NCBI GenBank assembly: GCA_965224595.1
Contig: OZ245057.1
Location: 434,001 to 498,000, forward strand
DNA length: 64,000 nucleotides
Origin: Aliivibrio_A sp016764915
Lineage (GTDB): Bacteria; Pseudomonadota; Gammaproteobacteria; Enterobacterales; Vibrionaceae
Reading direction: 5' to 3'
Part shown: positions 53,865 to 62,981 of the stretch, piece after piece
Layout: each line of letters begins with the position of its first letter
Position numbering within the stretch: position 1 is the first letter of the stretch
Position numbers and translations under genes: made by a program
Notes under the pieces: generated by a model
What the model was told of the DNA's origin: nothing
The model's database searches: none
The model's input: the letters and a program-made list of their open reading frames with translations, nothing else

Positions 53865-54106
53865 TTGTCGAAGATAAATATTGTCAGAGCACTTTTTGTT
53901 TTATAAAATGAAACCCGAAATTGGCTAACTTGTTTATACCCCATTATTGTTTAGGGCAATACCATTGCTCAGTTCACTAAATCAATAATTAATCTAATTT
54001 TTCTAATGTATGCGTGGTGTATGATATTCATTGTATTAATTGAAGCGCCACTTAGTAAGGTGTTAAGCGCACGCAACTCCATTTAGTTGATTAATCGAGA
54101 GTGGAA
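53865..54106. other. 242-base gap, no gene seen
   Basis: AT-rich sequence with no RBS-supported ORF. TGTATGCGTGGTGTATGATATTCATTG includes a TATGAT-like -10 and the last part has GTTAAGCGCACGC; nothing convincing. Confidence 0.4.
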
Positions 54107-54802
54107 ATGAAGTTAAATTTACTAATGAAATTTGGTAAGTCCGAACATGTTACAAGCTTGAGACAGTATGGTGAGTTATATATGGGGACTTTTAAATCGT
54201 ATCGTGAATCGGATAATTATGAAGTCAGAGACTTAAATGAAGGTGTTAATAGTCTTGCTTGGGAGGAATTTGCGACAGTTACAAAACAAGCAAGCGTTGG
54301 CACTCCAGAAGTCAAGTTTGATGCACACAATGTAACGATTCGAGAATACAGCACAACGTATGAGTCCGCCAGAGTGTATTGCATGTATCACTCTTCATCA
54401 GACATTCGTAAAACGTTCCGATTGTCCGATATTATAGATCGAGAATTAATGGAAAAATTCGATTATGACTCCGTTGCTGTAATTTTCGACCTGCCCAAAT
54501 TCTATGATCGTTTAGACCAAAAATTATCCAGCCTTCGAGCTGCATATAAACGTGGAAATGTGAATTATATTGACCTTAGTAAAGGAAAAAGTGAAGTAAC
54601 TCCGTTCGATAAAGATCTAAGATTCAGTCATCAAAATGAGTTTAGAATATGCATGTTAAATATCGAAGGTGTGGAACCTTATCTTTTGAAAATTGGCAAC
54701 CTCGAAGACATAAGCGTTCAGTGCTCAATTTTTGAACTTGATAAGGTTAGTGTTCATCTAGACCTAGCATTGGGCCAAATCACTTTTGCAAAGTGCGCTT
54801 AA
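54107..54802 (+). CDS. Hypothetical protein, DUF2971-like
   Basis: A 231-residue soluble protein, AT-rich coding. ATG 54107 chosen (GTG 54101 is possible). I see the pattern of small DUF2971-like proteins: an opening MKFGKSEHV then LYMGTFKSYRE, an Asp/Asn-Glu box (RDLNEGV) and a late acidic/arginine motif SHQNEFRICM that parallels the WDYENEYRLI box of the next gene. Function unknown. It begins a small island of two such genes. The relation to DUF2971 is inference from motif order. Confidence 0.6.
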   Translation: MKLNLLMKFGKSEHVTSLRQYGELYMGTFKSYRESDNYEVRDLNEGVNSLAWEEFATVTKQASVGTPEVKFDAHNVTIREYSTTYESARVYCMYHSSSDIRKTFRLSDIIDRELMEKFDYDSVAVIFDLPKFYDRLDQKLSSLRAAYKRGNVNYIDLSKGKSEVTPFDKDLRFSHQNEFRICMLNIEGVEPYLLKIGNLEDISVQCSIFELDKVSVHLDLALGQITFAKCA

Positions 54803-55166
54803 CATGCATTTAAGGTTTCAAGATACTTTTTCTAATCTGATGAAAACGGTTTGATGCAATAGTCGTAAATCGCCTTTGTCCAGAACCGTTACAGTCGGCA
54901 CTTTCTTGCGCGGAAGTGCCCCTTTATTAGCTAGACTTTCTACTCATTCATATCCTGTTCAGGCACTTTTCCCTAGTAAAAATTATCCATTTTACTAATG
55001 CTGTTCGTTATGAATCCCCGCTAGTGTTTGAGCGATAGCGATTCTTATATCCCATAAAGTAATACGGGGTGAAAGTCTTTAGTTTGGTGTTCCTTTCAAG
55101 TGCAATAGGGTATATCTTTTTAACTAATTGATTTATTTTCCACTTTCGGAGCTTAGTTGTCCACAT
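54803..55166. other. 364-base gap with a terminator-like stem
   Basis: A 9-base stem GGCACTTTC / GGAAGTGCC (54897-54905 and 54912-54920, one G-U pair) is followed by CCTTTATT and probably ends the 54107 gene transcript. The remainder is AT-rich without a clear gene; a promoter for the next gene must be here. Confidence 0.5.
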
Positions 55167-56579
55167 ATGGAAGAAATATATAGATTTAGAAATCTTAAAG
55201 CATTGCTTCAGGGAGACCCTAAACAAGGTTATTTTGATGAACTGGAGAAGCAAAGTATCTATTTTGCGTTGCCAGAAGAACTAAACGACCCAGTCGAAGG
55301 TTTGAGAAACATTCATTGGACTGGCGATCGCGTGGTTTGGGAAAACTTAGTGCGGAACTATTCGCTTACATTGACTAACTCTGTTTTAGCACATGAGAAA
55401 TATGAGGATGATTTCTGTAATCATATAGATTCAATTGATCTCTTCTTGATGCCCTCTACTATTCCTACTGAAAAGTATAAGGAACTATACGATAGAATTA
55501 CTCATAAGGTTATGCGTAACCAACATGTATGTTTCGTTTTGGATATTATTACGGCTTCTGAGAGGTGTATTCGAAAGGACGAACTGGTCTTTCACTTGGA
55601 TAGTATTCATTTAGTAATTTTGAGGATTGTTAACAAGGAGCTGTCAAAAAAAATACTAGCAGTTTTTGACCATAGAGCAAATGCAGCTACGCCATCGTTC
55701 AAGCTTTTAGTAAGTAAATATCGTCCAATCACCGAAGCTGTTAGTAAGTTAGATCGCACAGATGTACAAAGTCACGTAAACCAATTTCTTGAGACGCAAA
55801 TACAATGTCTCACTGCAATGCAGCTTAAGATGGGCTTTTATGATGATGAAAGAGATCACAACCATCAATTTTTTGTTTTGGAGTTTCCCAAAGCGTACAT
55901 AGAAAGTCTGCAAGACATACTCTTCCCGTCTTGGGCAACATCATGTTTCGTTTCTGACAGTGAGAATTCTGCAATGTGGGGGCATTATGCAGCTTCACAC
56001 GAAGGTTGCTGTTTGATATTCAAACCAATCGACGGAGCTTTACGCTTATATGACGTCCCCGGTACTTCTACAACAGGTAAGGCGTTTCCATTTCACAAAA
56101 TCGACTATAAACATGGTGCAGGTGATGTTGATTTCTTTAAGAGCATGGGTAGGCTACCTTTGGACTTAATCAAAGATAACTGGATGCATGCCAAGAATGG
56201 TCATATCAGTGATTGTTTTGATTATTATACACCGTCTAACGGCAGTGATTTCAGACAACGTTATTGGTCTAATTTCTTTAGAGATATTACGAGGAAAACT
56301 AAAGATTGGGATTACGAAAACGAGTATAGGTTAATTAACGAAGAGTCTTTAGTAGAATTAACCTCCCAAAATTCTAGACTTTACAAGTATGACTTTTCTT
56401 CTCTAAAGGGCATTATCTTTGGTATCAAAACCAAACCTCAAGATAAAGCAAAGATAATTAGTTGTTTACAGAATAAATGTAAAGAGCAAAGTGTTAGTGA
56501 GTTTGAGTTTCGCCAGTCTTACTATTGCCAGAAGTCCAATAAGATCAAGAACTATGTCTTAGATTTTAGTCTTGCCTAG
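55167..56579 (+). CDS. DUF2971 family protein
   Basis: A 470-residue soluble protein with the DUF2971 pattern spread over its length: start YRFRNLKALL, FALPEELNDPVEG, central SAMWGHYAASHEGCCLIF and C-terminal WDYENEYRLI plus LKGIIFGIKT. Family members are of unknown biochemical function and often occur in accessory or mobile regions. Start ATG 55167 is supported by homology, though the ribosome site (GGAG) is distant. Encoded 364 bases after the smaller DUF2971-like gene; base composition is lower in GC than the neighbouring operons, suggesting transfer. Confidence 0.8.
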   Translation: MEEIYRFRNLKALLQGDPKQGYFDELEKQSIYFALPEELNDPVEGLRNIHWTGDRVVWENLVRNYSLTLTNSVLAHEKYEDDFCNHIDSIDLFLMPSTIPTEKYKELYDRITHKVMRNQHVCFVLDIITASERCIRKDELVFHLDSIHLVILRIVNKELSKKILAVFDHRANAATPSFKLLVSKYRPITEAVSKLDRTDVQSHVNQFLETQIQCLTAMQLKMGFYDDERDHNHQFFVLEFPKAYIESLQDILFPSWATSCFVSDSENSAMWGHYAASHEGCCLIFKPIDGALRLYDVPGTSTTGKAFPFHKIDYKHGAGDVDFFKSMGRLPLDLIKDNWMHAKNGHISDCFDYYTPSNGSDFRQRYWSNFFRDITRKTKDWDYENEYRLINEESLVELTSQNSRLYKYDFSSLKGIIFGIKTKPQDKAKIISCLQNKCKEQSVSEFEFRQSYYCQKSNKIKNYVLDFSLA

Positions 56580-56610
56580 TCCCCATTCTCTGCTTTATCC
56601 GTATGAAAAG

Positions 56611-56638
56611 TTGGCTCTCCTACTACGAGCCAATTTTT
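56611..56638 (+). terminator. Terminator after DUF2971 gene
   Basis: Perfect 7-base arms TTGGCTC (56611-56617) and GAGCCAA (56626-56632) followed by TTTTTATTT. Confidence 0.85.
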
Positions 56639-56806
56639 ATTTATACTTTTATTTTCGGAATCGCTCTAGCGTACTTGAGCAGCTTGCGACTCGTTTTAAG
56701 CTCTAAATCTGCCCCAATTTCTAAAAGGCCAATTGTTGAGTTGACCAAAAGAAACCACCGCTTCCCCCGAACACAGTGGCTATTACACTTCTGATCAACA
56801 TATCTC

Positions 56807-57130
56807 TTAATGACGACTAAATATTACACTTTTGTTGCAAATGTAGCTTTTTTTACTCAGTCTAGAGGTAATTTTAGAGCCAAACAGTGACAGTAGTAGC
56901 AAGCCTAAGATAACCAGTGTAATTGGTCTTTCAAAGAGATAGCTAATTTCTCCGCCACTAATTTGATAAGTGTGCAGCAGAGAACCTTCAGCCATACCGC
57001 CTAACAAAATACCGATTACCGCCGCAGGCACTGAGTAGTTATAACGTCTAAATACCCAATCAACACAAGCGAACACTAATACCGTTACAGGCCCAGATAT
57101 ATTGCCTGTTAAGCTAACTGAACCAAACCT
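56807..57130 (-). pseudogene. TctA-family tricarboxylate transporter remnant (C-terminal end)
   Basis: Reverse-strand open stretch from about 57130 to the stop at 56807 gives the C-terminal part of a tripartite tricarboxylate transporter permease: VFACVDWVFRRYNYSVPAAV followed by GILLGGMAEGSLL and YLFERPITLVIL, the TctA C-terminus. The full permease is about 500 residues, so about 400 are missing. No TctB or TctC neighbour exists. Upstream the frame closes near 57145. The gap to phnC then follows. Confidence 0.65.
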
Positions 57131-57280
57131 AACTGGATTTGAGCACTAAAGATGAACTTTTAATGAAACACTCAGCTAGACAACCTCTTCTCAATCTCAC
57201 ATTTTATGTAAGCTCTTCCCTTTAAAACCAACCATTTCAGACACGTTACCAATACCTTCTCATCAAATCGTGACTTTTAG

Positions 57281-57298
57281 CTGCAATAAAAGCGTCAT
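57281..57298 (+). promoter_or_regulatory. Candidate Pho box upstream of phnC
   Basis: CTGCAAT (57281-57287) and GCGTCAT (57292-57298) are spaced 11 bases, each with 5 of 7 matches to the PhoB repeat CTGTCAT. A GGATAG-like -10 follows 13 bases downstream. AAGG near 57332 is the phnC ribosome site. Confidence 0.35.
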
Positions 57299-57343
57299 TT
57301 TAACACTGCAGGATAGAGCTGAATTAAACAGAAGGTTCACTCT

Positions 57344-58201
57344 ATGAACAGCATCGTTAGCATTACGGAATTAAATAAAACGTTCGACCAAAACCAAGCG
57401 TTGAACGACATCAATTTAAACTTAAGCCATCGTGGCATGACGGCACTGCTTGGCCCATCAGGTTCTGGAAAGTCGACCCTGCTTCGTCACCTAAACGGAT
57501 TAGTGGCAGGGGACAGTAATAAACAACAAGCGGGTTGTATCAGCATCATGGGACAACCGGTGCAACAAGCGGGGAAAATCCACAAAAACATTCGTGCTAC
57601 ACGCTCACACGCCGGTTTTATTTTCCAACAGTTTAATTTGGTGAATCGCTTAACGGTGATAACCAACGTCTTAATTGGTGCCTTAAGCGATACGCCTTGG
57701 TGGCGCTCTTTCACTGGCCGATTCACTCAGGCACAACAAGACAAAGCATTAGAAGCCTTAAATCGAGTAGGCATGGCAGACTTTGCTCACCAGCGTGTAT
57801 CAACGCTCTCGGGCGGTCAACAGCAGCGAGTTGCTATTGCTCGAGCTCTGATGCAAGACGCCAAAATCATTTTTGCAGACGAGCCTATTGCTTCGCTTGA
57901 TCCAGAGTCATCTCGCATTGTGATGGAGCTGTTACAGCAAATCAATCAACAAGAGAATATTCCGGTCATCGTGACACTTCATCAAGTGGAACACGCTAAG
58001 AACTACTGCGAACACGTGATCGCACTTCGCGATGGCCATATCTTTTACCAAGGCAGCAGTGCAGGACTTTCAACCTCTCAGCTGCATGATTTATACAAGG
58101 GGAAAACTGAAGAAGCAGGCGTCATTGTTGAAGGAAACTTCCCAAACATGCCGGACTCTTTGTCACCGATTGAAATACCTCAATCAACCGTTAACAGTTA
58201 A
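57344..58201 (+). CDS. phnC: Phosphonate ABC transporter, ATP-binding protein
   Basis: Cytoplasmic ATPase of the PhnCDE phosphonate importer, 285 residues. Walker A GPSGSGKST, LSGGQQQRVAIARAL, Walker B IIFADEPIASLD and the switch His in TLHQVEHA. The C-terminal ~30 residues beyond the usual end are unconserved. First gene of phnCDEFGHIJK, all same strand and close; a Pho box is likely ahead. Confidence 0.95.
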   Translation: MNSIVSITELNKTFDQNQALNDINLNLSHRGMTALLGPSGSGKSTLLRHLNGLVAGDSNKQQAGCISIMGQPVQQAGKIHKNIRATRSHAGFIFQQFNLVNRLTVITNVLIGALSDTPWWRSFTGRFTQAQQDKALEALNRVGMADFAHQRVSTLSGGQQQRVAIARALMQDAKIIFADEPIASLDPESSRIVMELLQQINQQENIPVIVTLHQVEHAKNYCEHVIALRDGHIFYQGSSAGLSTSQLHDLYKGKTEEAGVIVEGNFPNMPDSLSPIEIPQSTVNS

Positions 58202-58235
58202 TCAATAGTCACATTTACTCAAAAGGAATCGAACA

Positions 58236-59234
58236 ATGTTACGTGCAATCCGCAAAATTTCACTTTATGTGGCCATAGCGGCCTCAGTTTGTGCTCCGGC
58301 ATCGGCTAACGAAAAACCACTAACAACACTAAATTTCGGCATTATTTCCACCGAATCACAGCAAAACCTGAGAACATCGTGGAACCCCTTCATCGAAGCG
58401 ATGAGCCAAAAATTAGGAGTAAAAGTAAAAGCGTATTTCGCACCAGATTACGCGGGTATTGTTCAAGGTATGCGTTTCGATAAGGTTGATATTGCTTGGT
58501 ATGGCAACAAATCAGCCATGGAAGCGGTGGATCGTGCAGGCGGCCAAATCTTTGCTCAAACCTCAGATGTAGAGGGTAACCCTGGGTATTGGAGCCTGCT
58601 GATTACCCACAAAGACAGCCCAATCAATACAGTAGAAGATATGTTGAGCAAGCGTTCTGAATTGGCGTTTGGCAACGGCGATCCTAACTCAACCTCAGGT
58701 TACCTGGTTCCTTCATATTACGTATTTGCTAAAAATCAGGTTCAACCTTCTGAGTTCAAACGCACCTTGAATTCTAGCCACGAAGTCAATCTCTTTGCCG
58801 TCACCAACAAGCAAGTTGATGTCGCAACCAATAACACTGAAAGCTTGCGCCGCTTTAGTCGCAACAACGCCGAAAAAGCCAAAAACATTAAGGTTATCTG
58901 GAAGTCTCCGTTAATTCCTGCCGATCCAATCGTATGGCGTAAAAACCTACCTGAAGCGACCAAAGATGCGATCTATGACTTCTTCATGACCTATGGAAAA
59001 ACAGGGGATGCAAAAGAGAACGCGATTCTAAAGGAGCTCGATTGGGCACCGTTCAAAGCATCGTCTGACTTGCAGCTGCTACCTATCCGTCAATTGTCAC
59101 TGTTCAAAAAACTGAACCAACTCTCTCATCACAGCAATATGGATGAGACCACGCTGGCCAAAATCGATCAGGTCAAATCTAAGCTATCCGCGTTAAACCG
59201 CCAAATGGCTGCGCTGGAAGCAATGGAAAAATAA
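58236..59234 (+). CDS. phnD: Phosphonate-binding periplasmic protein
   Basis: Solute-binding partner, 332 residues, with signal peptide (cleavage near ASANEK). The binding-lobe features LNFGIISTESQQNL, ADYAGIVQGMRFDKVDIAWYGN and GDPNSTSGYLVPSYY match PhnD. AAAGGAA lies upstream of the ATG. Ended by a strong hairpin before phnE, so it can be made in excess, as expected of a binding protein. Confidence 0.95.
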   Translation: MLRAIRKISLYVAIAASVCAPASANEKPLTTLNFGIISTESQQNLRTSWNPFIEAMSQKLGVKVKAYFAPDYAGIVQGMRFDKVDIAWYGNKSAMEAVDRAGGQIFAQTSDVEGNPGYWSLLITHKDSPINTVEDMLSKRSELAFGNGDPNSTSGYLVPSYYVFAKNQVQPSEFKRTLNSSHEVNLFAVTNKQVDVATNNTESLRRFSRNNAEKAKNIKVIWKSPLIPADPIVWRKNLPEATKDAIYDFFMTYGKTGDAKENAILKELDWAPFKASSDLQLLPIRQLSLFKKLNQLSHHSNMDETTLAKIDQVKSKLSALNRQMAALEAMEK

Positions 59235-59240
59235 CGATTT

Positions 59241-59270
59241 GGGTTGAGGATCATCCCTCAACCCTTTTTT
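59241..59270 (+). terminator. Terminator hairpin between phnD and phnE
   Basis: Perfect 9-base stem GGGTTGAGG (59241-59249) / CCTCAACCC (59256-59264) with TTTTTT right after. It would end most transcripts after phnD, with read-through needed for phnE-phnK. Confidence 0.92.
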
Positions 59271-59288
59271 AATAAAATGAGAATTCCA

Positions 59289-60089
59289 ATGAACGCCAAT
59301 ATTTCAATAAACACGGTAAGCATCAATCAAAGCTGGCAACAAAAGCTAAAGCAGTTCATTTCTTTAATCGTCATCGCTTGGATACTTGCATGGGCATGGC
59401 AAGGTGCTGAAATGAATCCAGTTCAACTTGTCACCGACTTCGACAATATGGTTGTGCTTGCCAATGACTTCTTCCCCCCGGATTTTTCACACTGGGAACT
59501 CTATGTATCAGAGACGTTAATCACCATACAAATTGCCATTTGGGGCACGGTATTGGCACTGATATTTTCAATCCCTTTGGGCCTTTTGTGTGCAGATAAC
59601 ATTGTACCGGCATGGGTTTATCAGCCAACAAGAAGACTAATGGATTCAACACGAGCCATTAATGAAATGGTGTTCGCCATGCTGTTTGTGGTAGCGGTCG
59701 GTCTTGGTCCTTTCGCGGGTGTCATGGCGCTGTTTATTCACACCACAGGGGTACTAGCAAAACTGTTTTCTGAAGCGGTCGAAGCCATTGATTTAGGTCC
59801 AGTGGAGGGAGTTCGAGCAACAGGTGCCAACAAACTTGAGGAGATAATATACGGCGTTATTCCGCAAGTATTACCACTGTGGATATCCTTCACTCTATAC
59901 CGCTTCGAATCCAACGTTCGCTCCGCCACAGTAGTCGGCATGGTCGGTGCTGGCGGAGTCGGTGTGTTGTTATGGGAGGCCATTCGTGGATTTCAGTTCC
60001 AACAAACGGCCGCCATTATGCTGGTCATCATCGTCACTGTGAGTCTGATTGACATCTCCTCGCAGCACATTCGCAAAGCGTACATTTAA
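59289..60089 (+). CDS. phnE: Phosphonate ABC transporter permease
   Basis: Inner-membrane permease, 266 residues, with about six helices. The EAA loop is visible in EGVRATGANKLEEIIYGVIP, and RAINEMVFAMLFVVAVGLGP and GMVGAGGVGVLL match the family. Unlike the frameshifted E. coli K-12 gene it appears intact. ATG 59289 is chosen; ATG 59277 is also possible, while a TTG at 59244 lies inside the terminator hairpin and is rejected. Confidence 0.93.
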   Translation: MNANISINTVSINQSWQQKLKQFISLIVIAWILAWAWQGAEMNPVQLVTDFDNMVVLANDFFPPDFSHWELYVSETLITIQIAIWGTVLALIFSIPLGLLCADNIVPAWVYQPTRRLMDSTRAINEMVFAMLFVVAVGLGPFAGVMALFIHTTGVLAKLFSEAVEAIDLGPVEGVRATGANKLEEIIYGVIPQVLPLWISFTLYRFESNVRSATVVGMVGAGGVGVLLWEAIRGFQFQQTAAIMLVIIVTVSLIDISSQHIRKAYI

Positions 60090-60123
60090 AATTTTGAGCG
60101 TACTTGTCTAGATAACTTAATGG

Positions 60124-60828
60124 ATGAATGGCATGCAAATTTACATGGACATAGCAAAGCAACTTGAACAGGAGGTACAACATCACTTTCGAGCCGGTGA
60201 CTTCCTACCTTCTGAATCGCGCCTTGCCGATCGGTTTAAAGTCAATCGACACACGGTCAGGCGTGCCATCGATGAGTTGGTATTTTGCGGGTTGATCGAG
60301 CGTCAACAAGGCCGAGGTAATCAGGTGATCAGGCAACCTTATGCTTACCCTTTAAATGCAGAGGCACACTTTACTCACAACCTGACTAAACAAGGTTATG
60401 TCCCCCGTTGTGAAGTGATAAGTCGTCAGTTAATCAACGCCAGTGAGCACTTAGCCAAGATGTTGAATATAGAACAAGAGAGCCAAGTCATTAAGCTCAC
60501 CACACTGCGGGTCATCAATGGATTGCCCTGCAGTTTGATTGAGCATTTTCTTCCTAACTTAGATTGGTGGGCACCATTGCAGCACTTCGAAAGTGGCTCA
60601 CTGCATCAGTTCATCCATCAACAGCTCGATACTGAGCTGACACGAAAGTTCACCAAACTGCGTTCAAGGATGCCAAACCGCCAAGAGCGAAAACAGTTAA
60701 AGCTGTCGGATAACACGCCACTTATTATTTTTAGAACGGTCAATGTGGTAAGCCAGACCGAACAGGTCCAGGAGTACTCTTGCTCATATACCCGTTCTGA
60801 CATGATCGAAATCGTACTGGAGCATTAA
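60124..60828 (+). CDS. phnF: GntR/HutC-type regulator PhnF
   Basis: A 234-residue regulator with N-terminal winged HTH (SESRLADRFKVNRHTVRRAI, near 30-49) and C-terminal UTRA domain (VIKLTTLRVINGLPCSLIEH, LKLSDNTPLIIFRTVN). It occupies the phnF place of the operon. The exact start (ATG 60124 or 60133) is uncertain. It ends one base before phnG, so it is co-translated with the lyase genes. Confidence 0.92.
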   Translation: MNGMQIYMDIAKQLEQEVQHHFRAGDFLPSESRLADRFKVNRHTVRRAIDELVFCGLIERQQGRGNQVIRQPYAYPLNAEAHFTHNLTKQGYVPRCEVISRQLINASEHLAKMLNIEQESQVIKLTTLRVINGLPCSLIEHFLPNLDWWAPLQHFESGSLHQFIHQQLDTELTRKFTKLRSRMPNRQERKQLKLSDNTPLIIFRTVNVVSQTEQVQEYSCSYTRSDMIEIVLEH

Positions 60829-60829
60829 C

Positions 60830-61285
60830 ATGAACAACACTGAAAAATCCGAGCGACAAGGCTGGATGTCAGCACTCGCTAGGACCGACTTTTTACATCT
60901 AAAAAACAGCTGGAGTCAGCTTGATCTGTCACCGGAGCATCAAATTATTCGCGCTACAGAAACAGGATTGATTCAAGTTCAATCTCGTATGGGCAGCACA
61001 GGTAACCCATTCAATATTGGCGACATGACCGTCACTCGCAGTGTCGTCAAACTGCCAAGTGGTGAGATGGGATACAGCTATATAAAAGGACGTAACAAAG
61101 AGCATGCGCATCTGGCCGCATTGATTGATGCTTTGATGCAAAACAACGATTACGTCGAACAATTGCGTTTGCAGGTCATCGACCCGTTGAAAGCAACAAT
61201 GGCAGAACAAACCAATCATCGACGCCAGCAAATTGCCACCAGTAAAGTGGAATTTTTCACCATAGTCAGAGGAGAAGACGAATGA
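60830..61285 (+). CDS. phnG: C-P lyase core subunit PhnG
   Basis: Part of the PhnGHIJ complex that links phosphonate to ATP-derived ribose; 151 residues as usual. Conserved end GDMTVTRSVVKLPSGEMGYS and YIKGRNKEHAHLAALIDALM match PhnG. Starts one base after the phnF stop; ATGA overlap with phnH. Confidence 0.93.
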   Translation: MNNTEKSERQGWMSALARTDFLHLKNSWSQLDLSPEHQIIRATETGLIQVQSRMGSTGNPFNIGDMTVTRSVVKLPSGEMGYSYIKGRNKEHAHLAALIDALMQNNDYVEQLRLQVIDPLKATMAEQTNHRRQQIATSKVEFFTIVRGEDE

Positions 61286-61899
61286 ACCTCGTAAAGCCTG
61301 GATTCAATAATCCGATTCATGATGCTCAAACCATCTTTCGTCAAGTATTAGAGGCTATTTCTTCACCGGGTAGCCTGCAAACTTTCAGTGATGATTTCAG
61401 TTTTGGTTGCGCTAACAGTGCTACCACGCAGTTATTACTGTCATTGGCGGACAGCAGTACTTCGGTATGGCTATGTGAAGCAATGAAACACGACGAAGAA
61501 CTCACACAAAATTTAAAATTTCACGTTAATACCCCATTATCTGATACCGCCAACACCGCCTGTTTTGCCGTTGCAATGCAAAACAAGCCGCTGCAATTAT
61601 CCGATTTCTGTTGGGGCAGTGCCGAATATCCAGAAACGAATACCACCCTAGCGATTCAAGTCAGCGGGTTTGATAGCGGCGCTAACCTGTCTCTGATGGG
61701 TCCCGGAATCGATGGACATAGAACCGTCCGTGTTGATGGCATTGATTCTGATTTACTCCAACAAATTGCGCAAATCCAACGTTCACAACCTTTAGGTATT
61801 GATATTTTATTTACCTGTGGCACTCAACTGATGGCTCTACCTCGATCGACACAAGTAACACTCACTGATACGGAGGCGTTAACATGTACGTTGCAGTAA
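61282..61899 (+). CDS. phnH: C-P lyase core subunit PhnH
   Basis: A 205-residue structural subunit (E. coli 194). Pattern matches PhnH: PGFNNPIHDAQTIFRQVLEA at the N-terminus, and LSLMGPGIDGHRTV, which includes the GPGI binding-like loop. ATG overlaps phnG by four bases, and it overlaps phnI by 16. Confidence 0.93.
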   Translation: MNLVKPGFNNPIHDAQTIFRQVLEAISSPGSLQTFSDDFSFGCANSATTQLLLSLADSSTSVWLCEAMKHDEELTQNLKFHVNTPLSDTANTACFAVAMQNKPLQLSDFCWGSAEYPETNTTLAIQVSGFDSGANLSLMGPGIDGHRTVRVDGIDSDLLQQIAQIQRSQPLGIDILFTCGTQLMALPRSTQVTLTDTEALTCTLQ

Positions 61900-62981
61900 A
61901 AGGAGGCGAAAAAGCCATCCAAGCCGCTCACCGCCTGCAAGATCTGAAGCGTCGAGGAACGGGTAATGAATTGACGGTAGAACACATCGAACAACAACTC
62001 AGCAGCTCTGTCGATCGCGTAATGACAGAAGGGGGTATTTTTGATACTCAATTGGCTGCTTTAGCCATCAAGCAAGCCAGTGGAGACTTAGTTGAAGCGA
62101 TTTTTCTGTTACGCGCATACCGCACCACGTTGTCCCGATTTGCCACTAGCAAACCTGTAGATACCAGCACGATGGAGATCGAACGACGCATTTCAGCAAC
62201 GTTTAAAGATTTGCCCGGAGGACAGGTGCTCGGCCCAACGTTGGATTATACCCACCGCTTGCTCGATTTCACTCTGATGGCCGAATCCGAAGCACAAACC
62301 GACATCATCACAGAGAGCACTCAAACACCCATTGAGCCCTGTCCGCAAGTGATGTCAATTCTTGAGCAGCAAGGCCTGACTCCGGAACCGCTGGATGATG
62401 GAGAGGTCGCTGAAGATATTACTATGCACCCACCAACCTACCCGGCCACACGCAGCGCTCGTCTCCAACAGCTAATGCGCAGCGATGAAGGCTTCTTATT
62501 GTCGATGGGTTATTCCACTCAACGAGGATATGGTCGTAACCACCCGTTTGCTGCCGAAATTCGCACCGGCACTGTATTGATTTCACTCTGTCCTGAAGAG
62601 TTAGGTTTTGACATTGATATTGGTGACATTGAACTGACTGAATGCCAGATGATTAATGGTTTTTCAGGCTCGAAAGAGATCAAACCTCAGTTTACTCGAG
62701 GTTATGGCGTCTCTTTTGGATCTGGCGAGAGAAAAGCGATGTCGATGGCCTTGGTTGATCGTGCACTACAAGCCGAAGAATTAGACGAACCCGTCGAAGG
62801 TCCAGCGCAAGATCAAGAATTTATTTTGTCTCATGGTGACAATGTGGAAGCCGCTGGTTTTGTCTCACACCTAAAACTGCCCCACTACGTGGATTTTCAA
62901 TCCGAGCTGGAACTGATTCGTAAGCTTCAAAAAGAGCATGAACTGCGCGACGAACCAAAAGGATCATCAAACCATGACTAA
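61884..62981 (+). CDS. phnI: C-P lyase core subunit PhnI
   Basis: 365 residues, the nucleosidase-like component that displaces adenine from MgATP to form ribose-triphosphate-linked phosphonate. Conserved start YVAVKGGEKAIQAAH and the central block LSMGYSTQRGYGRNHPFAAE, then GVSFGSGERKAMSMALVDRA and HGDNVEAAGFVSHLKLPHYV. It overlaps phnH and phnJ by 16 and 8 bases, strong translational coupling. Confidence 0.96.
   Translation: MYVAVKGGEKAIQAAHRLQDLKRRGTGNELTVEHIEQQLSSSVDRVMTEGGIFDTQLAALAIKQASGDLVEAIFLLRAYRTTLSRFATSKPVDTSTMEIERRISATFKDLPGGQVLGPTLDYTHRLLDFTLMAESEAQTDIITESTQTPIEPCPQVMSILEQQGLTPEPLDDGEVAEDITMHPPTYPATRSARLQQLMRSDEGFLLSMGYSTQRGYGRNHPFAAEIRTGTVLISLCPEELGFDIDIGDIELTECQMINGFSGSKEIKPQFTRGYGVSFGSGERKAMSMALVDRALQAEELDEPVEGPAQDQEFILSHGDNVEAAGFVSHLKLPHYVDFQSELELIRKLQKEHELRDEPKGSSNHD

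Noticed and set aside
56603..56794. 63-codon frame on the + strand after the DUF2971 gene
   Set aside because: It runs through the terminator stem at 56611-56638, has no ribosome site and no recognisable pattern.
59244..59288. Longer phnE start at TTG 59244
   Set aside because: The start codon lies within the terminator hairpin after phnD and the added residues do not look like PhnE.
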